Positions 1 through 7,938 of a DNA stretch of 50,626 nt are shown one piece after another; position 1 is the first letter of the stretch; each line of letters begins with the position of its first letter. The translations under genes were made by a program, and so were the position numbers. The notes beneath the pieces are model-generated. The model saw nothing but the letters and a program-made list of their open reading frames with translations. It had not been told where the DNA came from and searched no databases. This stretch comes from Burkholderiaceae bacterium (GTDB lineage: Bacteria > Pseudomonadota > Gammaproteobacteria > Burkholderiales > Burkholderiaceae_F), in assembly GCA_022843955.1 (NCBI GenBank), contig JALHMQ010000027.1, positions 1-50,626 on the forward strand, given 5' to 3'.

Positions 1-118
1 ATCGATCGGCAACGTGCCGCCGGCAGAACGCGAGATGCAGTACCTTCAGCAGCAATCTGAGTCAGCCATTCCGGCTTGACTTAAACCCGGGTGTCTCCGG
101 TGAAGCCGGGGCGGTTCA
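1..118 (+). mobile_element. 3' end of an IS3-family insertion sequence (cut by window edge)
   Basis: Positions 2-79 read in one frame as the last 25 residues of an IS3-type OrfB transposase (..NVPPAEREMQYLQQQ.. then stop at 77-79). The motif PPAE followed by an aromatic and Gln-rich tail is typical of the C-terminus of these DDE transposases. It is followed by GTGTCTCCGG and GGGGCGGTTCA ending near 118, which on the other strand reads TGAACCGCCCC, the usual terminal inverted repeat of IS3/IS51-like elements. The rest of the element lies to the left of the window. The family call rests on motif recall, not on a search. Confidence 0.6.
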
Positions 119-307
119 GGTTCGGGATTTGCTTTCTGCTGCTATCAGCGATTTGTGGGGCCGCAGGATTCGTTCCGGACTCTAGCTTTTCGGTGAAGCT
201 CTACAAGTGGGCTGGAGTTGATTTCATGTTTCGCTCCAACACATGAGGCGAAAAGGAGGGAGCGGGTCTGGGGATGCGCTGCGCTAGCAGTCCCATTGCC
301 ATCACCC

Positions 308-2398
308 GTGAGAACGACCCTGCAGTCCGAAAGCGCCGAATGCGGCCTCGCCTGTCTGGCGATGATCGCCTCGGCGCACGGCTTCCACACCGACCTCGCT
401 GACCTGCGCCGCCGCTTCCCCATCTCGCTCAAGGGCGCCACCCTCGCCCAGCTGATCCGCCACGCCGAAGCCCTCGGCTTCGCCGCCCGTCCGCTTCGAC
501 TCGAGCTTGAAGAGTTGAAGGATCTGGCCGTCCCCTGCATCCTGCACTGGGACCTCAATCACTTCGTCGTCCTCAAGCGGGTCAAGGGCGAGCGCGTGGT
601 CATCCTCGACCCCGCCGTCGGCGAGCGGGCGCTGCCGCTGGCCAAGGTCTCCAAGCACTTTACCGGCGTGGCGTTGGAACTCACGCCCACCGCCGAGTTC
701 AAGGCGGCGGATGTACGCCGCCGCGTGCGCTTTCGCGAGCTGACCGGCCGCGTGCGCGGACTGCCGACTGCGCTGACGCAGCTTTTTGTGCTCGCGCTGG
801 CGCTGGAGGTGTTTGCGCTGGCCGCGCCGCTGTTCAACCAGTTCGTCATCGACGAGGTGGTGGTCAGCGGCGACCACGAGTTGCTGGATGTGCTGCTGAT
901 CGGCTTTGCGTTGCTGCTCGTTACGCAGACCGCGATCGGCGTGCTGCGGCAGTGGCTGATGATGCGGCTGGCACTGGACGTTAACTACCAGTGGTCGGCC
1001 AGCCTGTTCGCGCACCTGGTGCGGCTGCCGCCGGTGTTCTTCGAGAAGCGGCACCTGGGTGACATCGTTTCGCGCTTCGGTTCGCTCTCCGCGATGCAGA
1101 ACACGCTGACCACGGCGGTGATCGGCGCGGTGCTGGACGGCATCATGGCGGTGCTGGCGCTGGTGATCCTGTTTCTCTACAGCCCGACGCTGACGGTGGT
1201 GGCGTTGGTGGCCGTGGTTGCCTACGGCCTGATCCGACTGGCCTTCTACCGACCATTCCGCGACGCGACCGAAGAGCGGCTGGTGCTCTCCGCCAAGGAA
1301 CAGTCGCACTTCCTGGAAACGCTGCGGGCCATGCTGCCGCTGAAGCTCTCCGGCCGCGAGACCGAGCGACGGGCGCGTTGGCAGCACCTGCTGGCGGATG
1401 TCTTCAACCGCGACGTACGGACCGAGAAGCTGGGCATCGTGTTCAGCGTGAGCCAGACCGCGATCACCGGCGCCGCCACGCTGGCGATCTTCTACCTGGG
1501 CGCGCGGCTGGTGATGAACAACGAGCTGACCATCGGCATGCTGATCGCGTTCGCCAGCTACCAGGCCACTTTCACCGGCCGCATGCAGGCGTTGATCGGC
1601 TACGCCTTCGCGTGGCGAATGCTGAGCCTGCACGCCGAGCGGCTGGCCGACATTGCGCTGGAGCCGCCCGAGGCCGAGCCGCCGGTGGAGACCGACGTGC
1701 AGCGGCTGGCGCCGCGCATCGAGCTGCGCAACGTCAGCTTCCGCTACGCCGAGGGCGAGCCGTGGGTGCTGAAGGACCTGTCGCTCACGATCGAGCCGGG
1801 CGAGTCGGTGGCGATCATCGGCCCCTCGGGCTGCGGCAAGAGCACGCTGATGAAGATCATTCTCGGCGTGCAGCCGCCCGCTGAAGGCGAGGTGCTGATC
1901 GACGGCGTGCCGATCCGGCGCCTGGGCCTGCGCCAGTACCGCAAGCTCATCGGCGCGGTGCTGCAGGACGATCAACTGCTGGCTGGGTCGATCGCCGAGA
2001 ACATCGCTTTCTTCGACCCGCAGCCGGACGACCGGCGCATTGAAGCCGCCGCCCGCGTGGCGGCGGTGCACGACGAGATCCACCGGATGCCGATGGGCTT
2101 CCAGACGCTGGTGGGTGACCTGGGAACGTCTCTCTCCGGCGGCCAGAAGCAGCGGGTGCTGCTGGCGCGGGCGCTGTACAAGCGGCCGAAGGTCCTGGTG
2201 CTGGACGAGGCGACGAGCCACCTCGATGTTTTCAACGAGCGGCGGGTGAATCAGGGCATCGTCGGCCTGAAGCTGACGCGAATCGTGGTTGCGCATCGGC
2301 CGGAGACGATTGCCAGTGCGGGGCGGGTGATTGCGCTGGGGGAAGCGCTGTCGGACCCGGTGTCGGTGATGAGCGCCGAACCCGTTGCGGCGGCGTAA
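308..2398 (+). CDS. Peptidase-domain (C39) ABC exporter for double-glycine-leader peptides
   Basis: This is an inner-membrane transporter that cleaves a Gly-Gly leader from a peptide and exports it using ATP. The N-terminal C39 peptidase has its catalytic Cys12 in ESAECGLAC, His85 in NHFVVL and Asp101 in ILDPAVGE. A six-helix ABC transmembrane region follows (about 160-440). The ATPase has Walker A GPSGCGKST (about 505), signature LSGGQKQR (about 609), Walker B VLVLDEATSHLD and H-loop VVAHR. I chose GTG 308 because the protein then starts a few residues before the C39 core, as in the family. A TTG at 218 is in frame and would add 30 unremarkable residues. No HlyD-type adaptor or TolC gene is in view. 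The peptide gene at 2653 is the likely substrate. Confidence 0.92.
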   Translation: MRTTLQSESAECGLACLAMIASAHGFHTDLADLRRRFPISLKGATLAQLIRHAEALGFAARPLRLELEELKDLAVPCILHWDLNHFVVLKRVKGERVVILDPAVGERALPLAKVSKHFTGVALELTPTAEFKAADVRRRVRFRELTGRVRGLPTALTQLFVLALALEVFALAAPLFNQFVIDEVVVSGDHELLDVLLIGFALLLVTQTAIGVLRQWLMMRLALDVNYQWSASLFAHLVRLPPVFFEKRHLGDIVSRFGSLSAMQNTLTTAVIGAVLDGIMAVLALVILFLYSPTLTVVALVAVVAYGLIRLAFYRPFRDATEERLVLSAKEQSHFLETLRAMLPLKLSGRETERRARWQHLLADVFNRDVRTEKLGIVFSVSQTAITGAATLAIFYLGARLVMNNELTIGMLIAFASYQATFTGRMQALIGYAFAWRMLSLHAERLADIALEPPEAEPPVETDVQRLAPRIELRNVSFRYAEGEPWVLKDLSLTIEPGESVAIIGPSGCGKSTLMKIILGVQPPAEGEVLIDGVPIRRLGLRQYRKLIGAVLQDDQLLAGSIAENIAFFDPQPDDRRIEAAARVAAVHDEIHRMPMGFQTLVGDLGTSLSGGQKQRVLLARALYKRPKVLVLDEATSHLDVFNERRVNQGIVGLKLTRIVVAHRPETIASAGRVIALGEALSDPVSVMSAEPVAAA

Positions 2399-2652
2399 AT
2401 TGGATTTTTTTGCAGCCGCGCGAAGCGGCGATCAGCCAGCAAGCGCAACTGCGCGCGGTCGAGCGCGAACGCTGAGCAATGCGGTCGAGCGTGAAAACTG
2501 GGCAATGCCGTCGAGCATCACGAAATCGTTGCCGGCGCCCTGCGTCTTGGTGAAGCGCAATCGCATGCGGGAAATCGTCGCCCACATGACTGTTGAGGGA
2601 TGTTAGTTGTCATTGGAAACCTTTCTTCCCCCTATCCTCAAAGGAAACAGCC

Positions 2653-2796
2653 TTGAAGCTACTCTCTCCTCAGCAAACGAAAGCCGTCGCGGGCGGCAAG
2701 ACGACGACCGGCACCTCGGTCGAGAGAACCCGCTGCAATCGCAGCGGTACGATTTGCGTCACAGTGAAGGTTGAGGTCTGTACGACGCAGAAGTAG
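2653..2796 (+). CDS. Probable secreted peptide precursor with double-glycine leader
   Basis: This is a 47-residue ORF with a TTG start at 2653, 5 bp after AAGGAAA. The N-terminus MKLLSPQQTKAVAGG is a compact leader ending in Gly-Gly, the cleavage signal read by C39 peptidase exporters such as the one just upstream. The predicted mature peptide is 32 residues, about +4 net charge, with three cysteines (mature positions 13, 20, 28) and many Thr/Ser/Val residues. An upstream in-frame ATG at 2593 would give 67 residues but lacks a good ribosome site and would bury the leader. It could be a bacteriocin or a signalling peptide. No modification enzyme or recognisable immunity gene is adjacent. I do not recognise the mature sequence. 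Confidence 0.65.
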   Translation: MKLLSPQQTKAVAGGKTTTGTSVERTRCNRSGTICVTVKVEVCTTQK

Positions 2797-2851
2797 ATGG
2801 CAGTTTGTCGGGCGCCAGGAAGGCGCCCAACGTGAAGCGGGCTTGACTCCA

Positions 2852-3793
2852 ATGACGCTACACCTACTCGCTGCCGCAATAGCAGCCTTCGCAGTTAACT
2901 GCTGCGGCATAGAAAACGCTTCCGCCACCGAGCGAAAGCATGTAACCCCCGAGGAGTTCAAGCGACTTTTTGGGGAGGAAGAGTTCCGACGTCTCGTTCA
3001 AGAGGCAGAGAACAAGCTGAAGAACGACGGCCACTTCTCAATCAATCAGGAAGGATCTGTGGTTCGGTTTAGCGGCTTGATCTCTCCCGAGGCTGCAACC
3101 GCCCTTTCTCGCGTGCTGAGCAACGATGAAGTAGATGAGCTTTGGGTCGAGTCGGACGGCGGCTATGTTGAAGCTGGGCATCAGATCGGCCGGCTGATAC
3201 GACAGCGCGGCTTGAAAGTAGTGGTGACAGGCGCGTGCATCTCTAGCTGTGCAAACTATCTGTTCACAGCAGGAAAGCAAAGGGCGATCCGGTCGGAGGG
3301 CTTTGTCGTTTGGCACGGCAGCACGTTTCAGAAAGATGGCCGCGAATTTGACAAGTGCGGCCGCGTTCGTTCGTCGTTGGACGACAGTATTTGGACACCT
3401 GACGAGATAGCGGAGCGTCGGCAGGACGCGGATGGGGTGAAGCGCAGACAGCAAGCGGATCTGGAGTTCTTTGCGACAGTTGGGGTTGATGAATACATAA
3501 CCCGTGTCGGGCAAGAACCTCGTTTCTTCGGCAACTTCACGCTGATCGTCCAAGATATGGCGTTTTTCGGCTTAACCGGAGTTGATGCACCGGCTGACTA
3601 CGGGAGTACCAGCTTTTGTCACAGAGTTAATGCAAGGCGCCCAACGCTTCAGCTCAGTTGCGTAAAGGTAGCTGACGACATGGTCGCGTATGAGCGCGCA
3701 CGCAGAGCCCTTGGTGAGATTTGCGCGCCCGATGGCTCACTCGTTATCGCGACGCGGGCGGCGCGAGCTGCTGTCGCGGAAGCAAAGAGGTGA
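2852..3793 (+). CDS. Exported ClpP/crotonase-fold protein (COG3904-like)
   Basis: Start ATG 2852 opens a hydrophobic signal segment (LHLLAAAIAAFAVNCCG). After a charged stretch, residues about 75-180 show a ClpP-like core: an early strand with FSGLISPEAA, the loop ESDGGYVEAGHQIGRLI (oxyanion-type Gly-Gly) and TGACISSCANYLFTAGKQR, where the Ser between two Cys sits at the usual nucleophile position. This matches predicted periplasmic proteins of the COG3904 type, whose substrates are generally unknown. A 27-residue in-frame extension to 2771 would overlap the peptide gene and is unlikely. It lies 55 bp after the peptide gene in the same direction. A role in peptide handling or self-protection is only a guess. 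Confidence 0.7.
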   Translation: MTLHLLAAAIAAFAVNCCGIENASATERKHVTPEEFKRLFGEEEFRRLVQEAENKLKNDGHFSINQEGSVVRFSGLISPEAATALSRVLSNDEVDELWVESDGGYVEAGHQIGRLIRQRGLKVVVTGACISSCANYLFTAGKQRAIRSEGFVVWHGSTFQKDGREFDKCGRVRSSLDDSIWTPDEIAERRQDADGVKRRQQADLEFFATVGVDEYITRVGQEPRFFGNFTLIVQDMAFFGLTGVDAPADYGSTSFCHRVNARRPTLQLSCVKVADDMVAYERARRALGEICAPDGSLVIATRAARAAVAEAKR

Positions 3794-3853
3794 CTCTCGT
3801 CCTCCAGGCCCAGGCATCAGAGGCAGGACCACCGGCGAGGCGCAACGGAAGCA

Positions 3854-4035
3854 TCAATAGACCCCCGCCTCCCCCGCCGGCCGCGTCTTGAACCGCTTGT
3901 GCGTCCACAGGTACTGATCCGGCAGGCGCCGCGCCCAGCGTTCGATCTCGGCGTTCATGCGGGCGGTGTCGGCCTGCACATCGCCGCTCGGGTAGTCGTC
4001 AAACGGGGTAGCTCGACGTGCAGCACGTGGCCGTC
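3854..4035 (-). pseudogene. Truncated, frameshifted duplicate of the acyltransferase gene 3' end
   Basis: The stretch is nearly identical to 4421-4600, the 3' end of the intact acyltransferase gene, including the C-terminal coding region that ends in RPAGEAGVY. By eye the match is about 95% over the first 150 bp, with scattered substitutions. A 2-bp length difference near 4008 breaks the frame, and similarity fades after about 4035. No start or catalytic HxxxxD region is present, so this is a dead fragment. The sequence between it and the intact copy holds a small membrane-protein gene, so the locus is a partial duplication around an insertion. Confidence 0.8.
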
Positions 4036-4199
4036 GGCAGCGAGTTTGGCCAGCCCGACAGGTCGCTGAACGCGCAGCCCTGGTGTGACCAAATTGCCAT
4101 CCAACCGTCTCTTCAGCACTGGAAAGCGAGGGGTTGATGCGGAGACCCCTGGCACTCAAAGTGCCACCACGCTCTGCCGTCACCCGAAAAGGGAGCCTG

Positions 4200-4427
4200 A
4201 TGTCCCTCCGCCTGCCGCGCCTACCGAATTGGCTGAAGCTCACTATCACGGTCGCATGCTTCGTCTCGATGGGGCCCGTGTTCGATGCGTTTGTCGAAGC
4301 CGCCGGCCTGCGGAAGTGGCTCATCGCATTCGGGCTGATGTTGATCGTCGTTGCGTTGTTTGTTGCGGCTGGTGCGCCTTCCACGTCATCTGACTCGCAA
4401 GACAATGACCGCGCTGGCCATCAGTAA
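4200..4427 (+). CDS. Small two-helix membrane protein, hypothetical
   Basis: This ORF has 75 residues. ATG 4200 is preceded by GGGAG at 4191-4195, which decides against the upstream ATG at 4134. Two hydrophobic segments are visible: LKLTITVACFVSMGPVFDAF (residues about 14-33) and KWLIAFGLMLIVVALFVAAG (about 41-60). A polar tail follows (SSDSQDNDRAGHQ). It sits between the broken and intact acyltransferase copies and its stop overlaps the convergent gene by 7 bp. I recognise no family. It could be a chance ORF, but the start context and the two clean membrane segments favour a real gene. Confidence 0.45.
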   Translation: MSLRLPRLPNWLKLTITVACFVSMGPVFDAFVEAAGLRKWLIAFGLMLIVVALFVAAGAPSTSSDSQDNDRAGHQ

Positions 4428-5296
4428 ACCCCCGCCTCCCCCGCCGGCCGCGTCTTGAACCGCTTGTGCGTCCACAGGTACTGGTCCGGCAGGCGCCGCG
4501 CCCAGCGTTCGATCTCGGCGTTCATGCGGGCGGTGTCGGCCTGCACATCGCCGCTTGGGTAGTTGTCGAACGGCGGCTCGATGTGCAGCACGTAGCCAAC
4601 CGGCGTCATCTCGGTCACGCACATCACGACCTGGGCGCCGGCTATTTTCGCCAGCCGCGGCACCATCGGCAGCGTGGCGGCGTCGATGCCGAAGAACGGT
4701 GCGAAGACACCATTGCGCTCGCCCGGATCCTGGTCGGGCAGGTAGTAGAAGGGCAGGCCGTCCTTGAGCGCGCGCACCGCGGCGCGCAGGTCGAAGCCCT
4801 CGCGCTGGATCAAGAGCGGCGCGTTGAAGCGGTTGCGGATTTCGAGCAGCCAGCGGTCCCATTCGACATTGCGGCTGCGCGCGTAGATGGACACGGCGCG
4901 CACCATGGTGTTCACCGCGAGGCCACCGGCATCCAGGCCGACGAAGTGCGGCGCGATCAGGATCAGCGGGCGGTTGGCGGTACTGGTCAGGTGGTGCGCC
5001 CCCTCCACCCGCACGAAGCGGTCGAACTCCTCTCGCGTGGCCCGGGCGAGGAGGCCATGGTCGATCAGTGCGCGCGCGAGGTTGTGAAAGGTGCGCCGCC
5101 CCAGCGCATGGTGTTGGGTGGCGGATAAGTCCGGAAAGCACAGGCGCAGGTTCACAAGCGTGACGTGTCGCCGCGGCGCGGCCAGCGTCCACAGCAGGTT
5201 GCCGATCCAGCGCCCCAGCCGCGCGCGCGACGCCGGCGACCATGAGGCGGCACGTTCCATGAACGCCACCGCGAGTCTTGCAGCAAACGTCTTCAT
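4421..5296 (-). CDS. Lipid A late acyltransferase (LpxL/HtrB family)
   Basis: This enzyme moves an acyl chain from acyl-ACP to a lipid A precursor at the inner membrane. The 291-residue length fits the family (about 290-310). The catalytic motif HxxxxD is in APHFVGLDAGG (about residue 123). The family's conserved DQDPGERNGVFAPFFG block and the C-terminal PDQYLWTHKRFKTRP block are present. A second family member lies directly upstream on the same strand (start at 6220), 42 bp away, so the two form an operon pointing away from metK. Which one adds the first and which the second secondary chain cannot be settled from sequence, so no symbol is given. Confidence 0.92.
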   Translation of the reverse strand: MKTFAARLAVAFMERAASWSPASRARLGRWIGNLLWTLAAPRRHVTLVNLRLCFPDLSATQHHALGRRTFHNLARALIDHGLLARATREEFDRFVRVEGAHHLTSTANRPLILIAPHFVGLDAGGLAVNTMVRAVSIYARSRNVEWDRWLLEIRNRFNAPLLIQREGFDLRAAVRALKDGLPFYYLPDQDPGERNGVFAPFFGIDAATLPMVPRLAKIAGAQVVMCVTEMTPVGYVLHIEPPFDNYPSGDVQADTARMNAEIERWARRLPDQYLWTHKRFKTRPAGEAGVY

Positions 5297-5338
5297 TGCG
5301 TCGGCCCGTGCCGCGGCACCCCGCGTGGACGCCGGCTG

Positions 5339-6220
5339 TCATGCATTGCGCGGGGTTCCGTCGTCGGCCTGCGGCGGCGCGCCGGCCGGCCGCTTGTAGC
5401 GGTTGTAGCCCCACAGGTACTGGGTCGGAAAACGCAGCACCATCTTCTCGATCGCGCGGTTGATCGCCGCAACGTCATGCTCCGGCGTGCCGGTGAGTTG
5501 CTCGGCCAACCGCTCGACATGGATGCGAAAGCCGGCTCCCTGTGGCAGGCGCTCGGCGCCCAGCACCAGCACGATCGCGTTGCCGCTGAGCGCGAGCTTG
5601 GCGGGCAGCACCATGGTGTAGGCGGGCTTGCCGAAGAACGGCGCCCACACGCCATCGCCCTGCGACGGCACCTGGTCAGGCAGGATGCCGAGTACCTGCT
5701 TGAGCTTGATCGCGCGCATCAGCATGCGCACGCCACGCATGTCGGCCGGCGCCAGCAGCAGGCCGTCCTTGGCGCGCGCGTCTTCCACCAGCGGCAGCAA
5801 GACGTCCTTGCGCGGGCGGCGGTACAGGGCGGTCATCGGCCGCGTGCGTGCCTCAGGCCGCAGAGCGTAGCCCTGGGCAATGGCCTCGAAGCAGCCCAGG
5901 TGCGGCGTGAGGATGATCACGGCGCGGCCGTCGGCCAGCGCGGCGTCGATCACCGGCGCGTCGGCCCAGGTGATCTTGCGCGCCAGGTCGCTGCGCGGTC
6001 GCAGCCACACCCAGGCCGTCTCCAGCGACTGGCGGCCGGCTTCGGCAGCAGCCGCGCTCGCCAGCTGCGCGACATCGAGTCCCGCCAGCGCCATGTTCTC
6101 GCGCAGTCGCTGCGCGTAGCTGCCCGAGACCGCATAGACGAACCTGCCGAGCAGGCCACCCAGGGCCTGCACGACGCTCAGCGGCAGGCGCGACAGCAAC
6201 TTGAAGAAGGTCAGAAGCAC
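5339..6220 (-). CDS. Lipid A late acyltransferase (LpxL/LpxM family), second paralogue
   Basis: This protein has 293 residues and is paralogous to the gene at 4421. The HxxxxE catalytic motif is in LTPHLGCFEAIAQG. Other family blocks are LPDQVPSQGDGVWAPFFG and the C-terminal PTQYLWGYNRYKRP. The first 25 residues are hydrophobic (MLLTFFKLLSRLPLSVVQALGGLLG) and act as membrane anchor. It is first in a two-gene operon transcribed divergently from metK, an arrangement common in Burkholderiales. The pair probably performs both secondary acylations of lipid A. Start ATG at 6220 has no competing candidate. Confidence 0.92.
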   Translation of the reverse strand: MLLTFFKLLSRLPLSVVQALGGLLGRFVYAVSGSYAQRLRENMALAGLDVAQLASAAAAEAGRQSLETAWVWLRPRSDLARKITWADAPVIDAALADGRAVIILTPHLGCFEAIAQGYALRPEARTRPMTALYRRPRKDVLLPLVEDARAKDGLLLAPADMRGVRMLMRAIKLKQVLGILPDQVPSQGDGVWAPFFGKPAYTMVLPAKLALSGNAIVLVLGAERLPQGAGFRIHVERLAEQLTGTPEHDVAAINRAIEKMVLRFPTQYLWGYNRYKRPAGAPPQADDGTPRNA

Positions 6221-6374
6221 GACGGGGCGGGTGGCGCGAGCACCGGATCCAGGGATGAACTGACGCGATGCTAAGGCCCTGCGCCTGCAACGCGCTGCGC
6301 GCCGGGTGGCGCGGCTTGCGCCAGTACAACGTCGGCCATGGGCCGGGCTGCCGATCGGCGCCGGCCGCAGCGCA

Positions 6375-6522
6375 TATAATCCGCCCCCACCGCCGAGTTA
6401 ACGAACAACTTGCAGGGCGGGCCGGAACCAGTGCATCGGTGTCGGCAAATCTGCTAAAGCGTCTCCGCCTCCGCGGAACCGACGCCCACCGTTCGGCTTA
6501 CTTCTCGTGGAGAGCGATCAAA
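6375..6522 (+). promoter_or_regulatory. metK promoter -10 and long 5' leader
   Basis: A perfect TATAAT lies at 6375-6380, but no good -35 box is seen 16-18 bp upstream. Transcription from it would give metK a leader of about 135 nt, long enough for post-transcriptional control. I could not fold the leader into a known SAM or SAM/SAH riboswitch by eye. The 6221-6374 part of the intergenic region shows nothing else apart from being the start region of the divergent acyltransferase operon. Confidence 0.4.
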
Positions 6523-7719
6523 GTGTCCAGCGATTTCCTGTTTACCTCCGAGTCTGTTTCCGAGGGCCACCCCGACAAGGTGGCTGACCAGATCTCCGAC
6601 GCCATCCTCGACGCCATCTTCAAGCAAGACCCGCGCTCACGCGTGGCCGCCGAGACGCTGTGCAACACCGGCCTGGTGGTGCTGGCGGGCGAGATCACCA
6701 CCAATTCGCATGTCGACTACATCCAGGTCGCACGCGACACCATCAAGCGCATCGGCTACGACAACACCGAGTACGGCATCGACTACAAGGGCTGTGCGGT
6801 GATGGTCTGCTACGACAAGCAGTCCAACGACATCGCCCAGGGCGTGGATCACGCGTCCGACGACTACCTGAACCAGGGTGCCGGCGACCAGGGCCTGATG
6901 TTCGGCTACGCCTGCGACGAGACACCGACATTGATGCCGGCGCCCATTTTCTATGCGCACCGACTGGTGGAGCGCCAGGCCGAGTTGCGCCGCGATGGCC
7001 GCATGCCCTACCTGCGCCCGGACGCCAAGAGCCAGATCACGATGCGCTATGTCGACGGCAAGCCGCACTCGATCGACACCGTGGTGCTTTCCAGCCAGCA
7101 CGCGCCCGAGATGAGCGACGGCAAGAAGATGAAGCCGGAGTTTGTCGAGGCGGTGATCGAGAACATCATCAAGCCGAGCCTGCCGCCGGAGTGGATCAAC
7201 AAGGACACCAAGTTCCTGATCAACCCGACCGGCCGCTTCGTCATCGGCGGGCCGCAGGGCGACTGCGGCCTGACCGGGCGCAAGATCATCGTCGACACGT
7301 ACGGCGGCGCCTGCCCGCACGGCGGCGGCGCGTTCTCCGGCAAGGACCCGTCCAAGGTCGACCGCTCGGCTGCCTACGCCGCCCGCTACGTGGCCAAGAA
7401 CGTGGTCGCTGCCGGCCTGGCACGCCAGTGCCAGGTGCAGGTCGCCTACGCGATCGGCGTGGCGCACCCGATGAACATCACCGTCTACACCGAAGGCACC
7501 GGCGTGATGTCCGATGAGGAAATCAGCAAGCTGGTGGCCCAGCATTTCGACCTGCGGCCCAAGGGCATCGTGCAGATGCTCGACCTGCTGCGGCCGATCT
7601 ACGAGAAGACCGCCGCCTACGGCCACTTTGGTCGCGACGAGCCGGAGTTCACCTGGGAACGCACCGACCGCGCGCAGTTGTTGCGCGACGCTGCCGGGCT
7701 CAAGGGCGGTGCCCGCTGA
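6523..7719 (+). CDS. metK: S-adenosylmethionine synthetase
   Basis: It makes S-adenosylmethionine from methionine and ATP in the cytosol, supplying methyl groups and feeding the cycle continued by AhcY and MetF in this window. GTG 6523 gives [23 protein letters not shown].., the universal MetK N-terminus. An open frame extending back to 6268 is non-coding leader. The protein has 398 residues, as expected (about 385-400). Signature blocks are [18 protein letters not shown] (methionine/ATP site) and [20 protein letters not shown] strong terminator follows 23 bp after the stop, so the gene is monocistronic. Confidence 0.97.
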   Translation: MSSDFLFTSESVSEGHPDKVADQISDAILDAIFKQDPRSRVAAETLCNTGLVVLAGEITTNSHVDYIQVARDTIKRIGYDNTEYGIDYKGCAVMVCYDKQSNDIAQGVDHASDDYLNQGAGDQGLMFGYACDETPTLMPAPIFYAHRLVERQAELRRDGRMPYLRPDAKSQITMRYVDGKPHSIDTVVLSSQHAPEMSDGKKMKPEFVEAVIENIIKPSLPPEWINKDTKFLINPTGRFVIGGPQGDCGLTGRKIIVDTYGGACPHGGGAFSGKDPSKVDRSAAYAARYVAKNVVAAGLARQCQVQVAYAIGVAHPMNITVYTEGTGVMSDEEISKLVAQHFDLRPKGIVQMLDLLRPIYEKTAAYGHFGRDEPEFTWERTDRAQLLRDAAGLKGGAR

Positions 7720-7742
7720 ACGCGCTTGCCTCGGTGCCCCGA

Positions 7743-7767
7743 ACGCCGGCCTTGGGCCGGCGTTTTT
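7743..7767 (+). terminator. Rho-independent terminator of metK
   Basis: A perfect 9-bp GC-rich stem, ACGCCGGCC / GGCCGGCGT (7743-7751 with 7755-7763), has a 3-nt loop and is followed by a T run (7763-7767, then CTTCTT). Confidence 0.9.
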
Positions 7768-7938
7768 CTTCTTGTGCCCCGCCGTGCTGTGGCCTGCCCG
7801 CCGATCGCACGACATTTGAGCTAAACCACGACATCGCTGTCGCCTGTGCGCCAACGCAACTTGTGAGGCGCCCGGAACGGTCGCATCATTCGCGCCTCGC
7901 GCCGCGCGCTTTGCGCGGACACGACGGGAGACACCACA

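Noticed and set aside
302-2296. Long minus-strand frame (664 codons) opposite the ABC exporter
   Set aside because: His/Arg/Gln-rich shadow of a high-GC gene; the + strand has all C39 and ABC motifs.
6381-6522. SAM or SAM/SAH riboswitch in the metK leader
   Set aside because: I could not form the required conserved stems by eye; left as a long leader only.
7820-7938. Pho box upstream of phnD
   Set aside because: Only CTGTCGCCTGT-like partial similarity; no paired CTGTCAT repeats 11 bp apart.
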